Source of the DNA: Coptis chinensis
Taxonomy: Eukaryota; Streptophyta; Magnoliopsida; Ranunculales; Ranunculaceae
Assembly (NCBI GenBank): GCA_015680905.1
Contig: CM027384.1
Coordinates: forward strand, 80,773,501 to 80,837,500
Reading direction: 5' to 3'
DNA length: 64,000 nt
Below the pieces are notes generated by a model. The model saw only the letters and a program-made list of their open reading frames with translations, did no database searches and was not told the origin of the DNA. How positions within the stretch are numbered: the first letter of the stretch is position 1; each line of letters begins with the position of its first letter. The translations under genes were made by a program, and so were the position numbers. Below are positions 33,860 through 46,378 of this stretch, in pieces.

Positions 33860-34031
33860 ATCAGCATAAAACAACACTACCATTTGGAGGGAGGGAAACT
33901 TCAGTGCTGATGCTTTGGCTAAGGCAGGAGCATCTCTACAACCGCATGAAGCTACCTGGACAAATGGCAGACCTACATGGTTGGTCGCAGAAGTAGGAAG
34001 CACCTTTGATAGGCTTTTTAGATTTGATTAA
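33860..34031 (+). pseudogene. LINE RNase H-like fragment
   Basis: Plus-strand frame reads FSADALAKAGASLQ after a Gly/Arg/Glu run, like the E-x-N-x-x-A-D-x-L-A-K block that ends RVT_3-type RNase H in plant LINEs. About 50 residues, no other domain. Confidence 0.45.
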
Positions 34032-34260
34032 TTGTATCCTACCCCAAGTTTGTTGACAATGAGCTGGGAGTCACTGAAGACAGTTAGACTCGAGATGCCG
34101 AGCTCCCGAGCCATGTTAAGCCCAGAAGACTTTGTAATTATTCTGATCGTGTGTGCGTAGAAGTAAGGCCTAAGCTTCTTAACTGAGAACACTAATGAAA
34201 GGGTAGACAAGTCGATCTAGGAGTACCTCGTCTCTGCGTCGAAAGCAGAGTTCAGCTGAC
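34028..34260 (-). pseudogene. Tat-type RNase H fragments, internally deleted
   Basis: VFSVKKLRPYFYAHTIRIIT is from the standard RNase H, followed directly by MARELGISSLTVFSDSQLIV from the archaeal-type RNase H. In the Retand copy these parts are ~430 bp apart (17795 vs 18235), so this fragment has an internal deletion. Confidence 0.6.
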
Positions 34261-34300
34261 GAAGTACACCTGATGTTGTGAATACAAACTCCCACAGAAT

Positions 34301-34900
34301 TCTAATCATCTAGACATAGATTTATTTATTATAAATTTAGACGAATATCATTTTGTCACATTCTCGCACACAATTTCAGTCGCGCAGCCCTTGAACTCGG
34401 TAAGCATGATTAAACAATGGCAGACTTGAGCGTGAATACAAAGGGCGGCAGCAGAGAAACTCTGACAAGGAATACAAAGGGCAGCAGCAGCAATGAAGAC
34501 GAACCGAAACCAAATGACAAATCTAAAGTAGAAGCATAGAGAGATAAAGCGAGACTTTTACTGTTGCAGTATGGAGATAACAGGTTTAAACACTTAGTCA
34601 TGCCAACTGATAACTCGGAAGGGGAGACTACAACAGCTAAGGATGACATGCAACCAAGAATAGATGATGCAAGGGAATCCACCTAGAATCTTACAAGATA
34701 AATTCTCGCAAGCTCTCTTGTATAATCAACCCTACTGGAATCTAAAAAAAAAAGGAAACCACAAATCAACAAAATCCACTCAAACTAAACTTGGCCTTCT
34801 GCCACAAGTCCAACCTCCCCAGGCACAGCCTCTTTGCTTGGAATCCACCAGTACATGGATACTAGCTTCTTTAGGACTTTCAAGAAACTAAGACGGTAAA
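34301..34900. other. CACTA intron, nothing recognised
   Basis: No domain in either strand. It holds a minus ORF of 90 codons rich in Ser/Leu with no family resemblance. Confidence 0.4.
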
Positions 34901-34939
34901 ACAATAGCTTGCATGCATGTACAAACAAAAGCAAAATAA

Positions 34940-35800
34940 AATTAAGAGAAATACGTACCAGAAATTCAGGTGTAAGTCTACTTTTTACAAAAGTATCCCA
35001 ATCTTCTTGACTGATTACTTTTCTATACAACTTTGGTATTTTCTTGAGTCTCTTCGGTTTATTCTTAAAAGGTAAGATGTACCGTCTAGTAAGACGAGAC
35101 TTGAATGCTTTCCACAACCCCGCCCATCGCGACTTGTACGAATAGATCTTTCGTTTGTGTCCAACTTAAATTTTTCCTATTTGTAGGTAGCATATTAGTT
35201 AATCATGTAAACAAAATGAAATTAGCTTATAAAGCATTAGATTAATGTACCTTCAAAGAGATCCACAAATTTTTCTTCAATGTTGGTGATACATCTTTCC
35301 AATTAGTTATTGTAATCCTTACTCTTGCCCTCACCAAGTAGCCTCCATAACTACCGATGTCAGTTCCACCTTGACCAATTGGTTGCCCAGATTCATTATA
35401 AACAACTCCTTGATATTCACCCTTTTTCAATTTTTTTATTTTTACACACTTTGCCGCTCTTCTGACTTTCCGTTTTTTGCTTGAACCTTTTGCTACTGCC
35501 TCGTCAACTTCCATATCTTTTGAGCCCAACCGCTTCTCTGAGTCTGAATGGTCTTCAAAGCCATCTTCCGAGTTTGAATGCCCTTGTGAACCATCTTTGG
35601 AGTTCGAATGATCTTCTCGAGCCATCTTCCGAAGTCCGAATTCTCTTCGAATTTGAATACTCTTGTGATTCTCAATGCTCTTACGGATCCATGAGTGTAC
35701 CTGAAAGACCATTTTGTTTTGCAAGGTTTGTCAATATATATATATGTATATATATAAAAAGCTTCCATATATAAAGCTTCCACCAAGTAGGTCTTTAATT
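34940..35800 (-). pseudogene. CACTA TNPA-like gene, Transposase_24-type 5' exons
   Basis: Minus strand from ~35724: acidic/Ser-rich region with repeated EDHSNS/GHSNS units, a Lys/Arg-rich nuclear-signal-like KKRKVRRAAK, then GQPIGQGGTDIGSYGGYLVR and VRITITNWKDVSPTLKKNLW, the typical start of the plant Transposase_24 domain. After an intron: WKAFKSRLTRRYILPF and ISQEDWDTFVKSRLTPEF. The protein would bind subterminal motifs. Confidence 0.7.
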
Positions 35801-36069
35801 GTTTAGAAATGTAAACATGCAAATGTAAACAAAGACTAGTCATCTCAGCTTTAGTCGTAAGTTTAACACAAAAACTTGAAACATTCTTAAAACCCGATAA
35901 AAAAACAACAAAAAAAAAGAAAAGAAAAGAAAAGTCCCATAATGACTAGTAAAGAAGTCTTATTTAACTTAAAGAAAAAACTCATTCGGCTCGACCCAAA
36001 TCCCTTCACAATTTTCACGAGCATAAGGCAATGGCAATTCATTAGCTAAATCAAAGGAGTCAATAGTTG

Positions 36070-39000
36070 GCGGTATGCTTTGTCTCAATGGAATCATCAT
36101 CGAACCCAAAGATCATCGTTCTTATTGCGATAGTCTCTTTCGGGAGTTGCAAGGACAACCCACCATCCCATATTTAGTTGGTCACTCACATAAAAACTTG
36201 CTTGGCTTGGGACGCTTAAAATAAAAGGGTCGAACTTGTGGCCAACTTTACCAAGTTGCACGGATGTGAAACCCAATTCATCAACCTTAATGCCTCTCTT
36301 TGCTGTCAACCCAATCACACTTGAAAATAGGAATCTCGAAGGTCAAGTAATCCAACACCCATACTTCATTAGAAGCACACCATAAAAGCACATATCCTAA
36401 ATTACGAGATTCTTGTCCTTGGCACTAGAAATCTGCATTCTTTGAGAGGCCACTACACCGACTCCACTGTTTTGGTTGACTAGTTTAGCTTCTCGGTCCT
36501 TTGTGTGATAGCGAAAACCCTTAACTTCATATCCGAATATTTTAGCACATCTAGACTAGGTCCCATGGCCAAAAACTGCAACGTTTGGAGACTTTGTTAT
36601 TTGGTATGTCTTGCTCTTCCTCAACCCGTTCTCAAACAATATTAAGAACAGTGTTTTAATTTTTTAAGTAACAATAGAGTGTTAACAAAACATACCTTTT
36701 GGCTAAGCCAATTAATAAAGGTGCGATTATGCTCGCCTTTTATCCATTTTACACCCTTGCGATGATTTTGAAGCCTTAGGTAGTCCATATGCTCCCTTTT
36801 ATGTTAATAATTAAAAGAATACAAGTATTAACTACCAGCTCCCTTATAGAAACGTTGGAGATAAACATCTAGTTAAATTGAACTATTGTGCGTTTATCTA
36901 CTTACTTGATATAAGGTGAACTTCTTTCATGTTTTCCAACACATAAAGATGTGCTTGTTGCCGGGACTTCTCATCAACTTCAACAACATGCGAACCCCCA
37001 ATCGGTCTTCCACTTTACAAATTGTATCTCCATCTTCCAAATCATTGTCTGCATCATGTTTCTTGTGGAAGGAACTCCAATTGCATCTACTTCACTCAAG
37101 AATTCAGCACAAAACTCAACAACTTCTTCTCGCATATAATTCTCCGCCATACATCCTTTCCTCGATCGGGTTTCGATTCCTAACATATCCCTTTAACACC
37201 ATCATGTACCTAGAAAGTTTTTTAAAGCTTTAAACCTTTGATACGTGCATTGTGAGACATTTAATAAATAAATTAAAAAATCATTAACTTACCTCTCAAA
37301 GGGATACATCCATCGAAAAAACTGGACCACATAGCTCGACCTCCCTTACAAGATGAACTATCAAATGCACCATGATGTCGAAGAATGATGGTGGGAAAAA
37401 CTTTCTAACAAACACAAAGTTACCACCAAATCTTTCTCAATATTATCCAATTTCGACACATCCACTATTTTTGTGCAAAGAGCATTAAAGAAGAAGCATA
37501 ACCGAATAATGGTATACCTCACATGCTTTGGCAACACCGATCGTGATCGCCACGGAAGAAGTTGTTGCATTAGTCGGTGGCAATCATGAGATTTAAGACC
37601 ATATAATTTCAAATCTTTCATTGAAACACAAGATTTGAAATTAGAACAATATCCATCCGGGACCTTCGGTTCAAAACGATTGGTTGTTTGCAAACTTCCT
37701 CTTTCTCTTCTCTAGATAATGTATAACATCTTTGGCGGTAGGTAGAATCTTGTCCCTCTCTTCTCTGGGTGCTAGTTCTTCCCTTAAGTGCATCTCTACA
37801 AGGTCAAGTCGGCTTTGAAGTGAATCCTTTGTTTTCAATGGAATATTAAGCAAAGTCCCAATGATGCTATCACACACATTTTTCTCAATATGCATGACAT
37901 CCAAGTTATGTCTCAAAAGCAAATGTCTCCAAAGAAGGCAACTCAAAAATATAGATCTCTTTTTCCAAATGACCTTCCTCATGATTTTTTTTGTACACCA
38001 TCGGTTTTCCTCCGCTTTGGTGTTTTACGTATCCTTAGAACTTATTTGCTCCTTTCCCCTTTTTCTTTTCTTTGAACCTTTGGACCTAATTCGCCTCCCT
38101 TCTTTGATTTTTTGACTTTCTAGCACTTTCTCTCGGTGGCTTTCCCATGAGTTTTGAAATGCTCAACTTTTGTGAAGATTTGCACCCCATTCAATGATTC
38201 CGGACTTGATCGCAGCTCTTGCTTACCATTAAATGGTCTTTTCTCCTTTCGGCACGGATGGTTTTCTCGAAGCCATCTCCCCGTGGTGCTGGTATACATT
38301 CTTCTTGCCGTGTTTCAATCTAATAGAATCTGTATTTTCCCATCTTGGACACAAGCAAGATACCCCTTGACAAGCATAACCAAACTAAAGTTTCCAAAGG
38401 CGGAAAATCACCGATTGTCCACAATAGCACAATGCCTAAGTATAAAGGATTCTTGCTTATAGGCATCATATACCTCAACACCGGGCTGCCATAACAACCA
38501 AGATCTTCAATCAAAGGTGCAAGATAAACATCAATGTTGTTACCAGGTTGGTGCGGACTGATATCAACAATGTTAACATTAAGAACTTTCTCTTCATGCA
38601 CAGCCATGGTGGCAGGTTGTAAGTCGCCAATATAACAGCCAACAACTATGTCTCACGCTAAGAGAATCGTGGGATTAAAGCCATCGGTTGAAAGTGCAAA
38701 CCGAAGACTTCTCGAATCACCGCAAACTCGGCCAAGATTGATCGACGTGTCTCCATGCTTGGGAATCACCGGGTGACTCATTTGACCATCAACTACCTCT
38801 CTTTCATTCGCATGCCATACCAAATTCTTCGCCGTTTCAACAGATTGAAACATTTTTTTAAGTCTAGGGATTATTGGGAAATACCATAGTACTTTTGCTG
38901 GAACACTATAATTTTGGTCAGGATTATTCTTTTTCACCTTATACCTTGACGCTCCACATGTAGGACAAGTAGTTCTATCCTTGTTTATTAAACCTCTATA

Positions 39001-39626
39001 GAGAATACAATCATTGGGACATGCGTGAATCTTCTCATGCTTTATTCCAAAAATAGACAAAGTTTCCTTCGCCTCTCTCATGGTCAAAGGCAGCTCATTG
39101 CAATCTGGGAGCATATCCTTAAACAGAGCCAACACCATAGAGAAGCTTTTATCAGACCACCCACTCATTGCCTTCACATTGAAAAGCTTAACCAGAGATG
39201 ATAACTTGGTGTATTTGTTACACCCGTCGTAAAAAAGGTAAATCAGCTTCTTCAATCGGTTCACAAAGTTTTTCGGGGTTCCCCATGAAAGTCTCCCGAG
39301 TGGCCTCAAACATTTTTTTGCGATGTTTGCGGCCTCATCTAGTCCACCCTCATCAAAACCTTCCTCGACTCCTACTGATGCTGACTCCTTTGGAGCATCT
39401 TCCCCATGCCACACCCATGTGCAATACGCTTGTTCAATCCCTTTCGTTCTCGATGACGCCCCACCTCCACTATATCAAATTGCATACATATTCCCACATT
39501 CAATGCATGGATTGGGTATACAATTCTTACGTTTTGCATTATCAAAAGCAAATGTAAGAAACTCGATTAACTTTTCTACATATTCAGTTAGAAAATATAT
39601 ATCTCGACATCCATGACTTGTCCATC
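36070..39626 (-). pseudogene. TNP2: CACTA TNP2 transposase
   Basis: The start at 39626 (MDKSWMS) opens the Transpos_assoc domain: EYVEKLIEFLTFAFDNAKRK, CIECG, YCTWVWHGE. Transposase_21 follows: SDKSFSMVLALFKDMLPDCN, CPTCGASRYK, ALSTDGFNP, GNNIDVYLAPLIEDL, RHNLDVMHIEKNVCDSI, which are the blocks holding the superfamily's catalytic acids. Then the DUF4218-like part (DGYCSNFKSCVSMKDLKLYG, ALCTKIVDVSKLD, GCMAENYMREEVVEFC) and a DUF4216-like end (KGFRYHTKDREA, FDPFILSVPSQASFYVSD). Frameshifts near 38650, 38600 and 38320 and the lost reading between blocks make it inactive. It is the first gene from the right end, transcribed leftwards. Confidence 0.88.
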
Positions 39627-39764
39627 TCAAGCTACCAAAACAAAATACGATAAGTCCTTATTGTCGACAAACAAGCAAATACTGAAAATAGAGTTAACTC
39701 GAAAAATATAGTCTAGTTTAAAATTAAAAAACAAAAAATCATGTTAGATAACCATTTGTGAAAC

Positions 39765-39875
39765 CTTCGTTTATAGCCCCTAAAGTAAACCTTCGTTTCA
39801 TAAACCTTCGTTTATAGCCCCTAAAGTAAACCTTCGTTTATAGCCCCTAAAGTAAACCTTCGTTTCATAAACCAA
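39765..39875. repeat. Short tandem repeat upstream of TNP2
   Basis: Three to four copies built on ACCTTCGTTTATAGCCCC plus TAAAGTAA, with ACCTTCGTTTCATAA variants interleaved. Confidence 0.8.
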
Positions 39876-39877
39876 AA

Positions 39878-41470
39878 AAATAAAACACTAACGACCACCT
39901 CAAATCAGGAATAAAGCACAAATTGTAAAAAAAAATCCAAATCAAATGAAAACCCATACCTTACTTTTACATTACTTTTACATTTTTTAGAAGACATCAT
40001 ATACTCATTTTTTTTCATATACTCATTGACTGATCCAGGTAGGGAACGGGAAAAGCAATGGTAGTTTGAGACTTATTCCCTTTCTTGTAGTTGGAAAGAT
40101 CGTGCCATGCAGTAGTCATTCTTATACATAGCTAGGTACAAAATGCGATATTCTTATTTATGCAAAGAACTGTTATACAAAATTGTTCCTATTGAAAAAA
40201 TATAGGACCGTGCCTAGTATTTTTGTGAAAGATTATCTGTATATAGTAGTTAAAAATGAACAAGAAAGCACCCATTTGGAAAGGGTTGACGGAACTATGT
40301 AAAACTCAAAGAACTTCACAAAAGCATGGGACAACGAATAATTTTGTACCTTCGTTGTACCTTATGCAATTATAAATGAAAATTGAAGTTCTCTTATTTC
40401 CCCATCCATTGATCCATGTAGACATGTAGTGATTGTCTCGAATGAGAGTAGTATGAGACAGCAAATCAATTTCGTATAATTATGTATCTTAGTTAAAAGT
40501 AAACAAACTTAGACGTTATATCAATTTTTCCAGTAAATTTTTTCGATCTACAGAGTTAACTTAAACATAAAGCTTAAATATTAGGTTATTGCAGTTTCTG
40601 TTCATTATGTATTTATGCTGTGTAAAATTTCAAAGTGAAGTAATTCTATTTTATTTCTTAAAAAAACAAGATTCAACAGCAAGGATCTGTGCAGACTGGA
40701 CTTGTCACAAAAAACAAAATTATACCCCAATTCAGATCCAAACACCGGCATGGAGTGATATCTTCACCGCGACGTCCTGAATATATTTTTTCCATTGATT
40801 TCATGTTTTCATTCACAAATTTTACAGAGAATTCCTACATAAGTAAAAGACCTTACGTAAAAGACCTTACTTCTCCCTCCAAACCCAGTACGTTCAGACA
40901 GGAACTTCTGTACAAGTTCTTCAAGGATTCCCAATAAAAACTAAATCCTACTCTATTGTATGCACTTCCTACCACATCTCTCTATGCTTTCAACCTGAGC
41001 TTACCGTATACTCTTCTTCCAACTCACAAACATCTCTCCACAATTCTAAGTACCAAACCGACTTAGTTGATTTTTGCCAGGGACCAACGACCGTTGTTAC
41101 TTTTCAATACACCAATATGTTTAAAACTGTGAAGATGAGCTCTGAAATTCAAATAGTCCTACCTAAGTTTCACTCTCAACTCTGAACTTGTTTGCCTCAA
41201 AGTTTCTTACTCTAAGGAGCATAAAACATCAATTAGAACTTACAAAACATATAAACATGCAGACCAAACTTGATGTGTATCAAATACTTGTCATAAAAAC
41301 AAGATTTACAGAGAATTCCTACATAAGTAAAAGACCTTACTTCTCCCTCCAAACCCAGTAAGTTCTTCAAGGATTCCCAATAAAAAATAAAACACTAACG
41401 ACCACCTCAAATCAGGAATAAAGCACAAATTGTAAAAAAAAATCCAAATCAAATGAAAACCCATACCTTA
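39878..41470. repeat. Internally rearranged duplication in CACTA 5' region
   Basis: Segment 41380-41468 copies 39878-39964 (block ACACTAACGACCACCTCAAA) and 41303-41378 copies 40822-40935 (block AGAGAATTCCTACATAAGTA), so two pieces ~900 bp apart in one copy are adjacent in the other. The stretch between is AT-rich and has no gene. Confidence 0.7.
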
Positions 41471-41689
41471 CTTGATTTAACTGGATATTGTTGTTCGAGA
41501 GAGCTGTGAACACGTAGAAATCCTAACCACAATCAATTGAAATTCCCCTGTTCCAAAAAAAAATATTGGTATAGAACTCAAAAACCAAAACTTTTTACTG
41601 CAACAAATTCAAAATCGAATAGAGATAAAGAACTAACCTTGTCTGTCTTCAATTACCGAACTGAATTTTGGAGAGGTAATAAATTTTAG

Positions 41690-41870
41690 ATGGAGAATGA
41701 GTGAAGAGAGAGTCGTGAGGAATTGATTTAGGTTGAGAGAGTGAATTGAAGATAGAGTCGCGAAGTCGTGAGGAATTGAAGGAATAAATTTAGGTTGAGA
41801 GAGTGAATTGAACGAAGCTCGCGAAGGTTAGCAAAAAAAAACGAAGCTCGCGAAAGTGTTTCTGAAGATA
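41690..41870. repeat. Two-copy ~60-bp repeat near CACTA right end
   Basis: GTCGTGAGGAATTG and TTTAGGTTGAGAGAGTGAAT occur twice within 41710-41810, followed by two copies of AACGAAGCTCGCGAA. It lies in the probable promoter/leader region of TNP2. Confidence 0.6.
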
Positions 41871-41984
41871 GAATTTGAAGAGTTTCAACTCAAGCGGGAA
41901 CTGATGAGCGAACGTGGTTACGTGGGTGTGTCGTGTTTTTTTGTTTTTAGTTGAGCTGTGGTCTTAGACAAAAAACTACCTAGG

Positions 41985-42239
41985 TCATATAATGGGTCAA
42001 ACGGTCACTTAAGAGTCTGATAATACGTAACTATTTTTTAGAAAATAGTCACAAATAGTTCTCCACACATATACACCTTTTTTAGAAAAAACCATTTGTG
42101 ACCGTTTCGAAAACGCACGTCACTAAAAACTTTATAAAACAGTCACAAAAACCCTTTTATGCCATTTGTGACCGTTTCGAACAGAACAGTCACAAATACT
42201 ATTTTAAAACAGTCACAAAAAGCCTTTTTTCTACTAGTG
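41985..42239. repeat. CACTA right subterminal repeat array and TIR
   Basis: Motifs AACAGTCACAAA and TTTGTGACCGTTTCG alternate, about seven in all, ending in the TIR GCCTTTTTTCTACTAGTG. Confidence 0.8.
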
Positions 42240-42242
42240 GGT

Positions 42243-42283
42243 AGACTATACATTTTACATTTTATCAAATGGCGCCCACTGCC
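42243..42283 (+). promoter_or_regulatory. A2 5' LTR end and primer binding site
   Basis: The LTR ends TTTTATCA at 42267, then TGGCGCCCACTGCC from 42270. It corresponds to TGGCGCCGCTGCC in A3 (54933) with a small change. Asp-type PBS as in Athila. Confidence 0.75.
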
Positions 42284-42819
42284 ATCTTAGTTGCACTTTT
42301 AGCATTGTTTTCTTTGTAGAAGTAGTCATTTTAAGTCCCATTAAACCCACCCACCCTTGTTTGATTCATACCGTGGTTATTCGCTTCGTCGAAAAATTTC
42401 GAAAAAATACACCTGCGCCAGCGAGAGAGCCAGCGACCGCTAAGTTACCGGAATTTTCTTCTTACACCGAAATACCAGCGCAAGCAAAGAGAGCGACCAC
42501 CGCTTTAAGTTATCGGAACTTCAATTTACACCGAAGCGCCGCGCTTAGTCGAAGCGCCGCCACCTTTAGTCAAACTTTCGATTTCCCGGTTTGATTCAAC
42601 TTCGAGTTGTCAAGTTTTTCAGTGTTCTAATCTCTTATATACACCGAACACGCCAGAAACAAGACGCTTATTCAAACGCTGCAGAGCAAGGAGGCATTCA
42701 GTACTCCTTCCACTCCTCATCTTCGTCGGAGGAGTTTTAATTCTAGTATAATCGGGCTTGTTTTTCAGAGAAATAAATACAACACGCCTATCTAGAATTT
42801 CACACTACACCTGATATTA
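42284..42819 (+). other. A2 gag leader
   Basis: Untranslated leader similar to A3 54946-55563. It contains repeated GCGACC-type motifs (42433, 42491) and AAGTTAxCGGAA blocks. The 77-codon ORF at 42361-42594 runs through these repeats and has no domain. Confidence 0.5.
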
Positions 42820-44249
42820 TGGCTGAAGAAAGAGACTCCTCTCTCGACTTTACAAAGCTTTGAGCGATAGCCCTAAGTCTTGCATCGCTCTAGCGTAATC
42901 TAAATGGGGATTTTCAATTCCCCAAACATATTTAATTGTTACCCGCTTTCCATGGTCTAGACCATGAAAAACCTTACCAACACATGCTGGGATTGAACAA
43001 GTCCTTACAACATTCCATCATCCCACCGTTGGTACGGAATGCATTAAACTAAGGGTATTTCCCTTCACCTTAAATTTGATAAAGGCGGCGTCTTGTTAAC
43101 CGCCCAAGCTAATTCTAATGGACTCGTGGGCCAAACTTGTTCAAATTGTTTATGGAACATTTTACCCACCCCTAAAGACGGATGAAATGCTTTCCAAGAT
43201 TCACTTCTTTCACGTAATCCTCATGAATCATTTTCGAGGCTTGGAATCGGTTCACCGATCCGCTTATAGAGTGTCCACACCATAATCCTAGCAAAAGACA
43301 CGTTAGTTCGCGTGCCTTTTCAAAGGACTTCAACATCATCATAAAGAAGTCCTTGACATAATGAATGGGGTAGTTTCCTAAGTAAAGGAGCCAATGAGGC
43401 TTACAAATTTTTAGAGGATCAAACTAAGCGAAATAACAACCGGGGTAGTGACGATTACTCCCGCCCCGCTAGTTCTTCTTCCACGCTTAAGCTACCAAGA
43501 TGTTTGAGGTTAAACCCGATCTAGAACTTAAAAATTTAATCAATCTCTAACTAAAAGGTTGAGGCCATTTCTGTACAACAAAAGCCTATCCCCGCCATGA
43601 ATGTAAATTCAAATCCATGTAGTTTCATTGAGTCCCGAGCATCCCGACTCCCATCGGCCCTATAAAATTATGAACATTCTTGTTCCATTAATAGTGAACC
43701 TAACGCCCCCGAGACAAAATCCCAACTTCGGTTGGAGAAATAACCAACAAGTCACACCTTCGTGGTACAATAATCAACATGTTAAAGCCAACACACGCTT
43801 ATAACCATGCTCCTCCGTGACAAGGGATTGTCGGGGTAATTATAATAATTATAACAACCAAGCACAACCTCGACAAGGTCAAGCACAAGGTCAATATAGT
43901 TATAATAATTATAATGCTAATAGAGGTATCGTTCCCAGTAAATAATAACTATCACAATCCGCCTATAAATAATCAACGCGACATAGTTCCAAATCCACAC
44001 CACCCGACTATTACACCCACACAACCGATCGTCTTTGACACCTTCATACAAGTGAGCCAACAACTTTTCCAAACCATGGCTCAATCTAACCAACACATTC
44101 TACAATCTGTTAATAATTTAAACCAACAGTTAGCCCAAGAGAAAGCCCAACCAAAAGGCGTTTCCGTGCCAAGATACCCAACCCTGAACAAAAACACAAA
44201 ATTTGAGGTAAACGGTAATACTAGTACTGAAACTACAAACGTAGGGTGA
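42820..44249 (+). pseudogene. gag: A2 gag, heavily frameshifted
   Basis: The start ATGGCTGAAGAAAGAG matches A3 gag at 55564. Homology to A3 runs through the gag core and the Asn/Gln/Tyr-rich tail. An open part at 43914-44249 shows NNYHNPPINNQRDIVP, TFIQVSQQLFQTMAQSNQHI and EKAQPKGV. Indels, mostly shortened homopolymers relative to A3, break the frame every 50-150 bp in the first half. Confidence 0.8.
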
Positions 44250-45054
44250 AGCTAAATGCCATCACCACTCTCCGCTCGGGAAGAGTGGTTGATAACAAAG
44301 TAACTATGCCTATAGTTACCCCATCAAGATTCCTACAACGGATATCGAACTAGATAATCAAATAGAAACTCAAGAGCCTACAACCGTAGAGGTACCGGTT
44401 AAACCACAACCTAAGAAACAAAAGCCAAGGTTAAACATCCTGTTGATCCATATGCTAATTATAGAGAGAAAACACCGCTTTCCCAAAATTAGCCATGTTA
44501 ACTAGGGATACAAATTATGAGGAGATTAGGAACGCGTTTTCAAAATCTAACTATAAACCTTCCTTTCTCGGCTATAAAAAAGCTACCTAACCATGCTAAG
44601 TTTCTTAAGGAGTTGTGCACTACTAGGCGTAAGACCAACATACCTAAAGACGCTTTCTAACCGAACAGTTCCCAACTTTATCCGAAAATAATGGAATTGT
44701 TAAGTACAAGGACCACCGGTCGCCCCATCTTGTCTAATGCACCTTAGGAGATTCTCACACGACGACCGGCTTACTAGACACGGGGGCTAGTGTTAACTTA
44801 CTCCGTTTTATTTGTATAAACAAATAGGTCTAGAGGAGATGCAATCTACTAAAATGACATTGCAATTAGTCGATCGGGTCTATTAAGTATCCTAAGGGTG
44901 TGGTTGAAAACGCTGGATTAAAGTCCAAAATTTTACTACCCAAATTTTACTTCGTTGTCCTAGAACCACGAACTCACTAACGACTCTGTACCTATCATTT
45001 TAGGGCCCCTTCTTAGCAGCTACGCCAACGCGGCCATAAACCGCCGATGGTTCG
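44250..45054 (+). pseudogene. A2 gag end and protease, frameshifted
   Basis: Pieces in several frames correspond to A3 57040-57850: the ITTLRSGR-type block just after 44250, LPNHAKFL, and the protease region around 44770 where the LLDTGASVNLL block is broken by indels. The ADRSIKYPKGV-like segment is recognisable at about 44870. Confidence 0.65.
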
Positions 45055-46030
45055 ATGTCCTTGTCCTTTGGCCATCTTTCTGTTGAGGTAAATGTTTTCA
45101 AAACTAGGACACAGTATCCTGATTCATCTACAAATGGAGAGGTTAGCATGATCGAGAGCTTAGCTCAAGATTACTTCAAAAACATGTTTCCAGAGAAACA
45201 GATTAACAAATTCCTTTCCTTCGGAAATTCCGACTTTAACAATGACTCCCTGGTAGTAGACGAAATAGAAGAAGAATTCCTGCAACTCTTTTGCACCGCT
45301 TCTTTACCACTTCGCGAGTCCCCCCTTGCCAACAACCATTCATCCCTTGATGCTATGACGGAAGATGAATTTTTCAATCTTTATCCCAGTGATCCTTTTG
45401 ACCCAACTATTGAGGAATGTCTTGCACATTTCAAGATTTCGATGATATGGACTTGAGAGCTCTAGCCGAGAATCATTCACCTTCCTCACCAATATTCCCC
45501 ACCCTCCACCTTTTCAAAGGAACCTCGAAGTTTGCACTCGATCCTTTAGTTTCTCCCCCGCGGCTTCATGATTTTTAAATCCACCTATTAAACAAATACT
45601 TCAAGGATAAACCACTTGACACCTTCATTTTCAGACTTGAGAGCCGGTCCCCTAACTACACCATGAATGAGTTTTGTGCTAAACCCACATCCTCATTTTT
45701 CCATGCTCTCCTCTAAAACTTATCCCAATCCACCATATCTTCCACAACCATTCACTTTTCCACATTTATTCACTAGGACACCCTCTCGCTCAAAGATGAA
45801 ACCTAAGGTGTATGCTTTCGGTTATGTTATAGGTCTATCCGCTTCTTTTCATTCCACTAGGTCGTGGTCCCTAGGAAATCTTGGTGCTTGTTTGTGTTTG
45901 GATATGTTTGCTGTGATATTTATTTATGGAAGGATCCACAACTATTTCGGTTGTTGATATATGATAAACTGCATGTTCATACATATGTTTAGATAAAGTC
46001 TCGAGTATCCGACTATAAACGACTCAATTT
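45055..46030 (+). pseudogene. A2 post-protease ORF replacing pol
   Basis: The first 133 codons (45055-45456) match A3 after protease (MSLSFGHLSVEVNVF, VSMIESLAQDYFKNMFPE) and then diverge into an acidic tail. Later frames contain LFTRTPSRSKMKPKVY and, near 45995, KSRVSDYKRLNF, which resembles the last residues of the A1 protease ORF (KSRESDYKRPTN). No RT motif occurs. It seems to be a gag-pro C-terminal extension specific to these pol-less elements. Confidence 0.5.
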
Positions 46031-46363
46031 CTGTGTTTGGTGCACTTCCTTTCATTTCAATATATTATTGAGTGCACCATTCAGTAACCGGCCCTCCCTA
46101 TGGAGTGTGTGGCTGTAAGTACGGATCCTAAGTCCACGCTTCACATAATTCACGTTTTCCACTCTTGCATGTTTTCTCGGTTTTGAGTCATGTTTCTATG
46201 GTGTGAATTATGTCTTTATCGCTTATTGTTTTCCTTTATATTAAACCTAATTCATAAAAAGTAAAAAGTTTAAAGATATATAAAAATAGTAATCTAGCAA
46301 GTCTCGAATCGACTTTAAAAGACCCATTTTTTAAAACAAATTTTTACAAACCTGTTTTCAAAA

Positions 46364-46378
46364 TTTGTTTGGGGTGGG
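46364..46378 (+). promoter_or_regulatory. A2 internal PPT-like motif 1
   Basis: TTTGTTTGGGGTGGG. The equivalent in A3 (60716-60731) lies just after integrase. The upstream block GCACTTCCTTTCA to TGTGTGGCTGTAAGTA (46040-46125) is also shared with A3 60400-60485. Confidence 0.5.

Noticed and set aside
39765..39875. CRISPR-like array
   Set aside because: The units are contiguous imperfect tandem repeats without unique spacers, in plant DNA.
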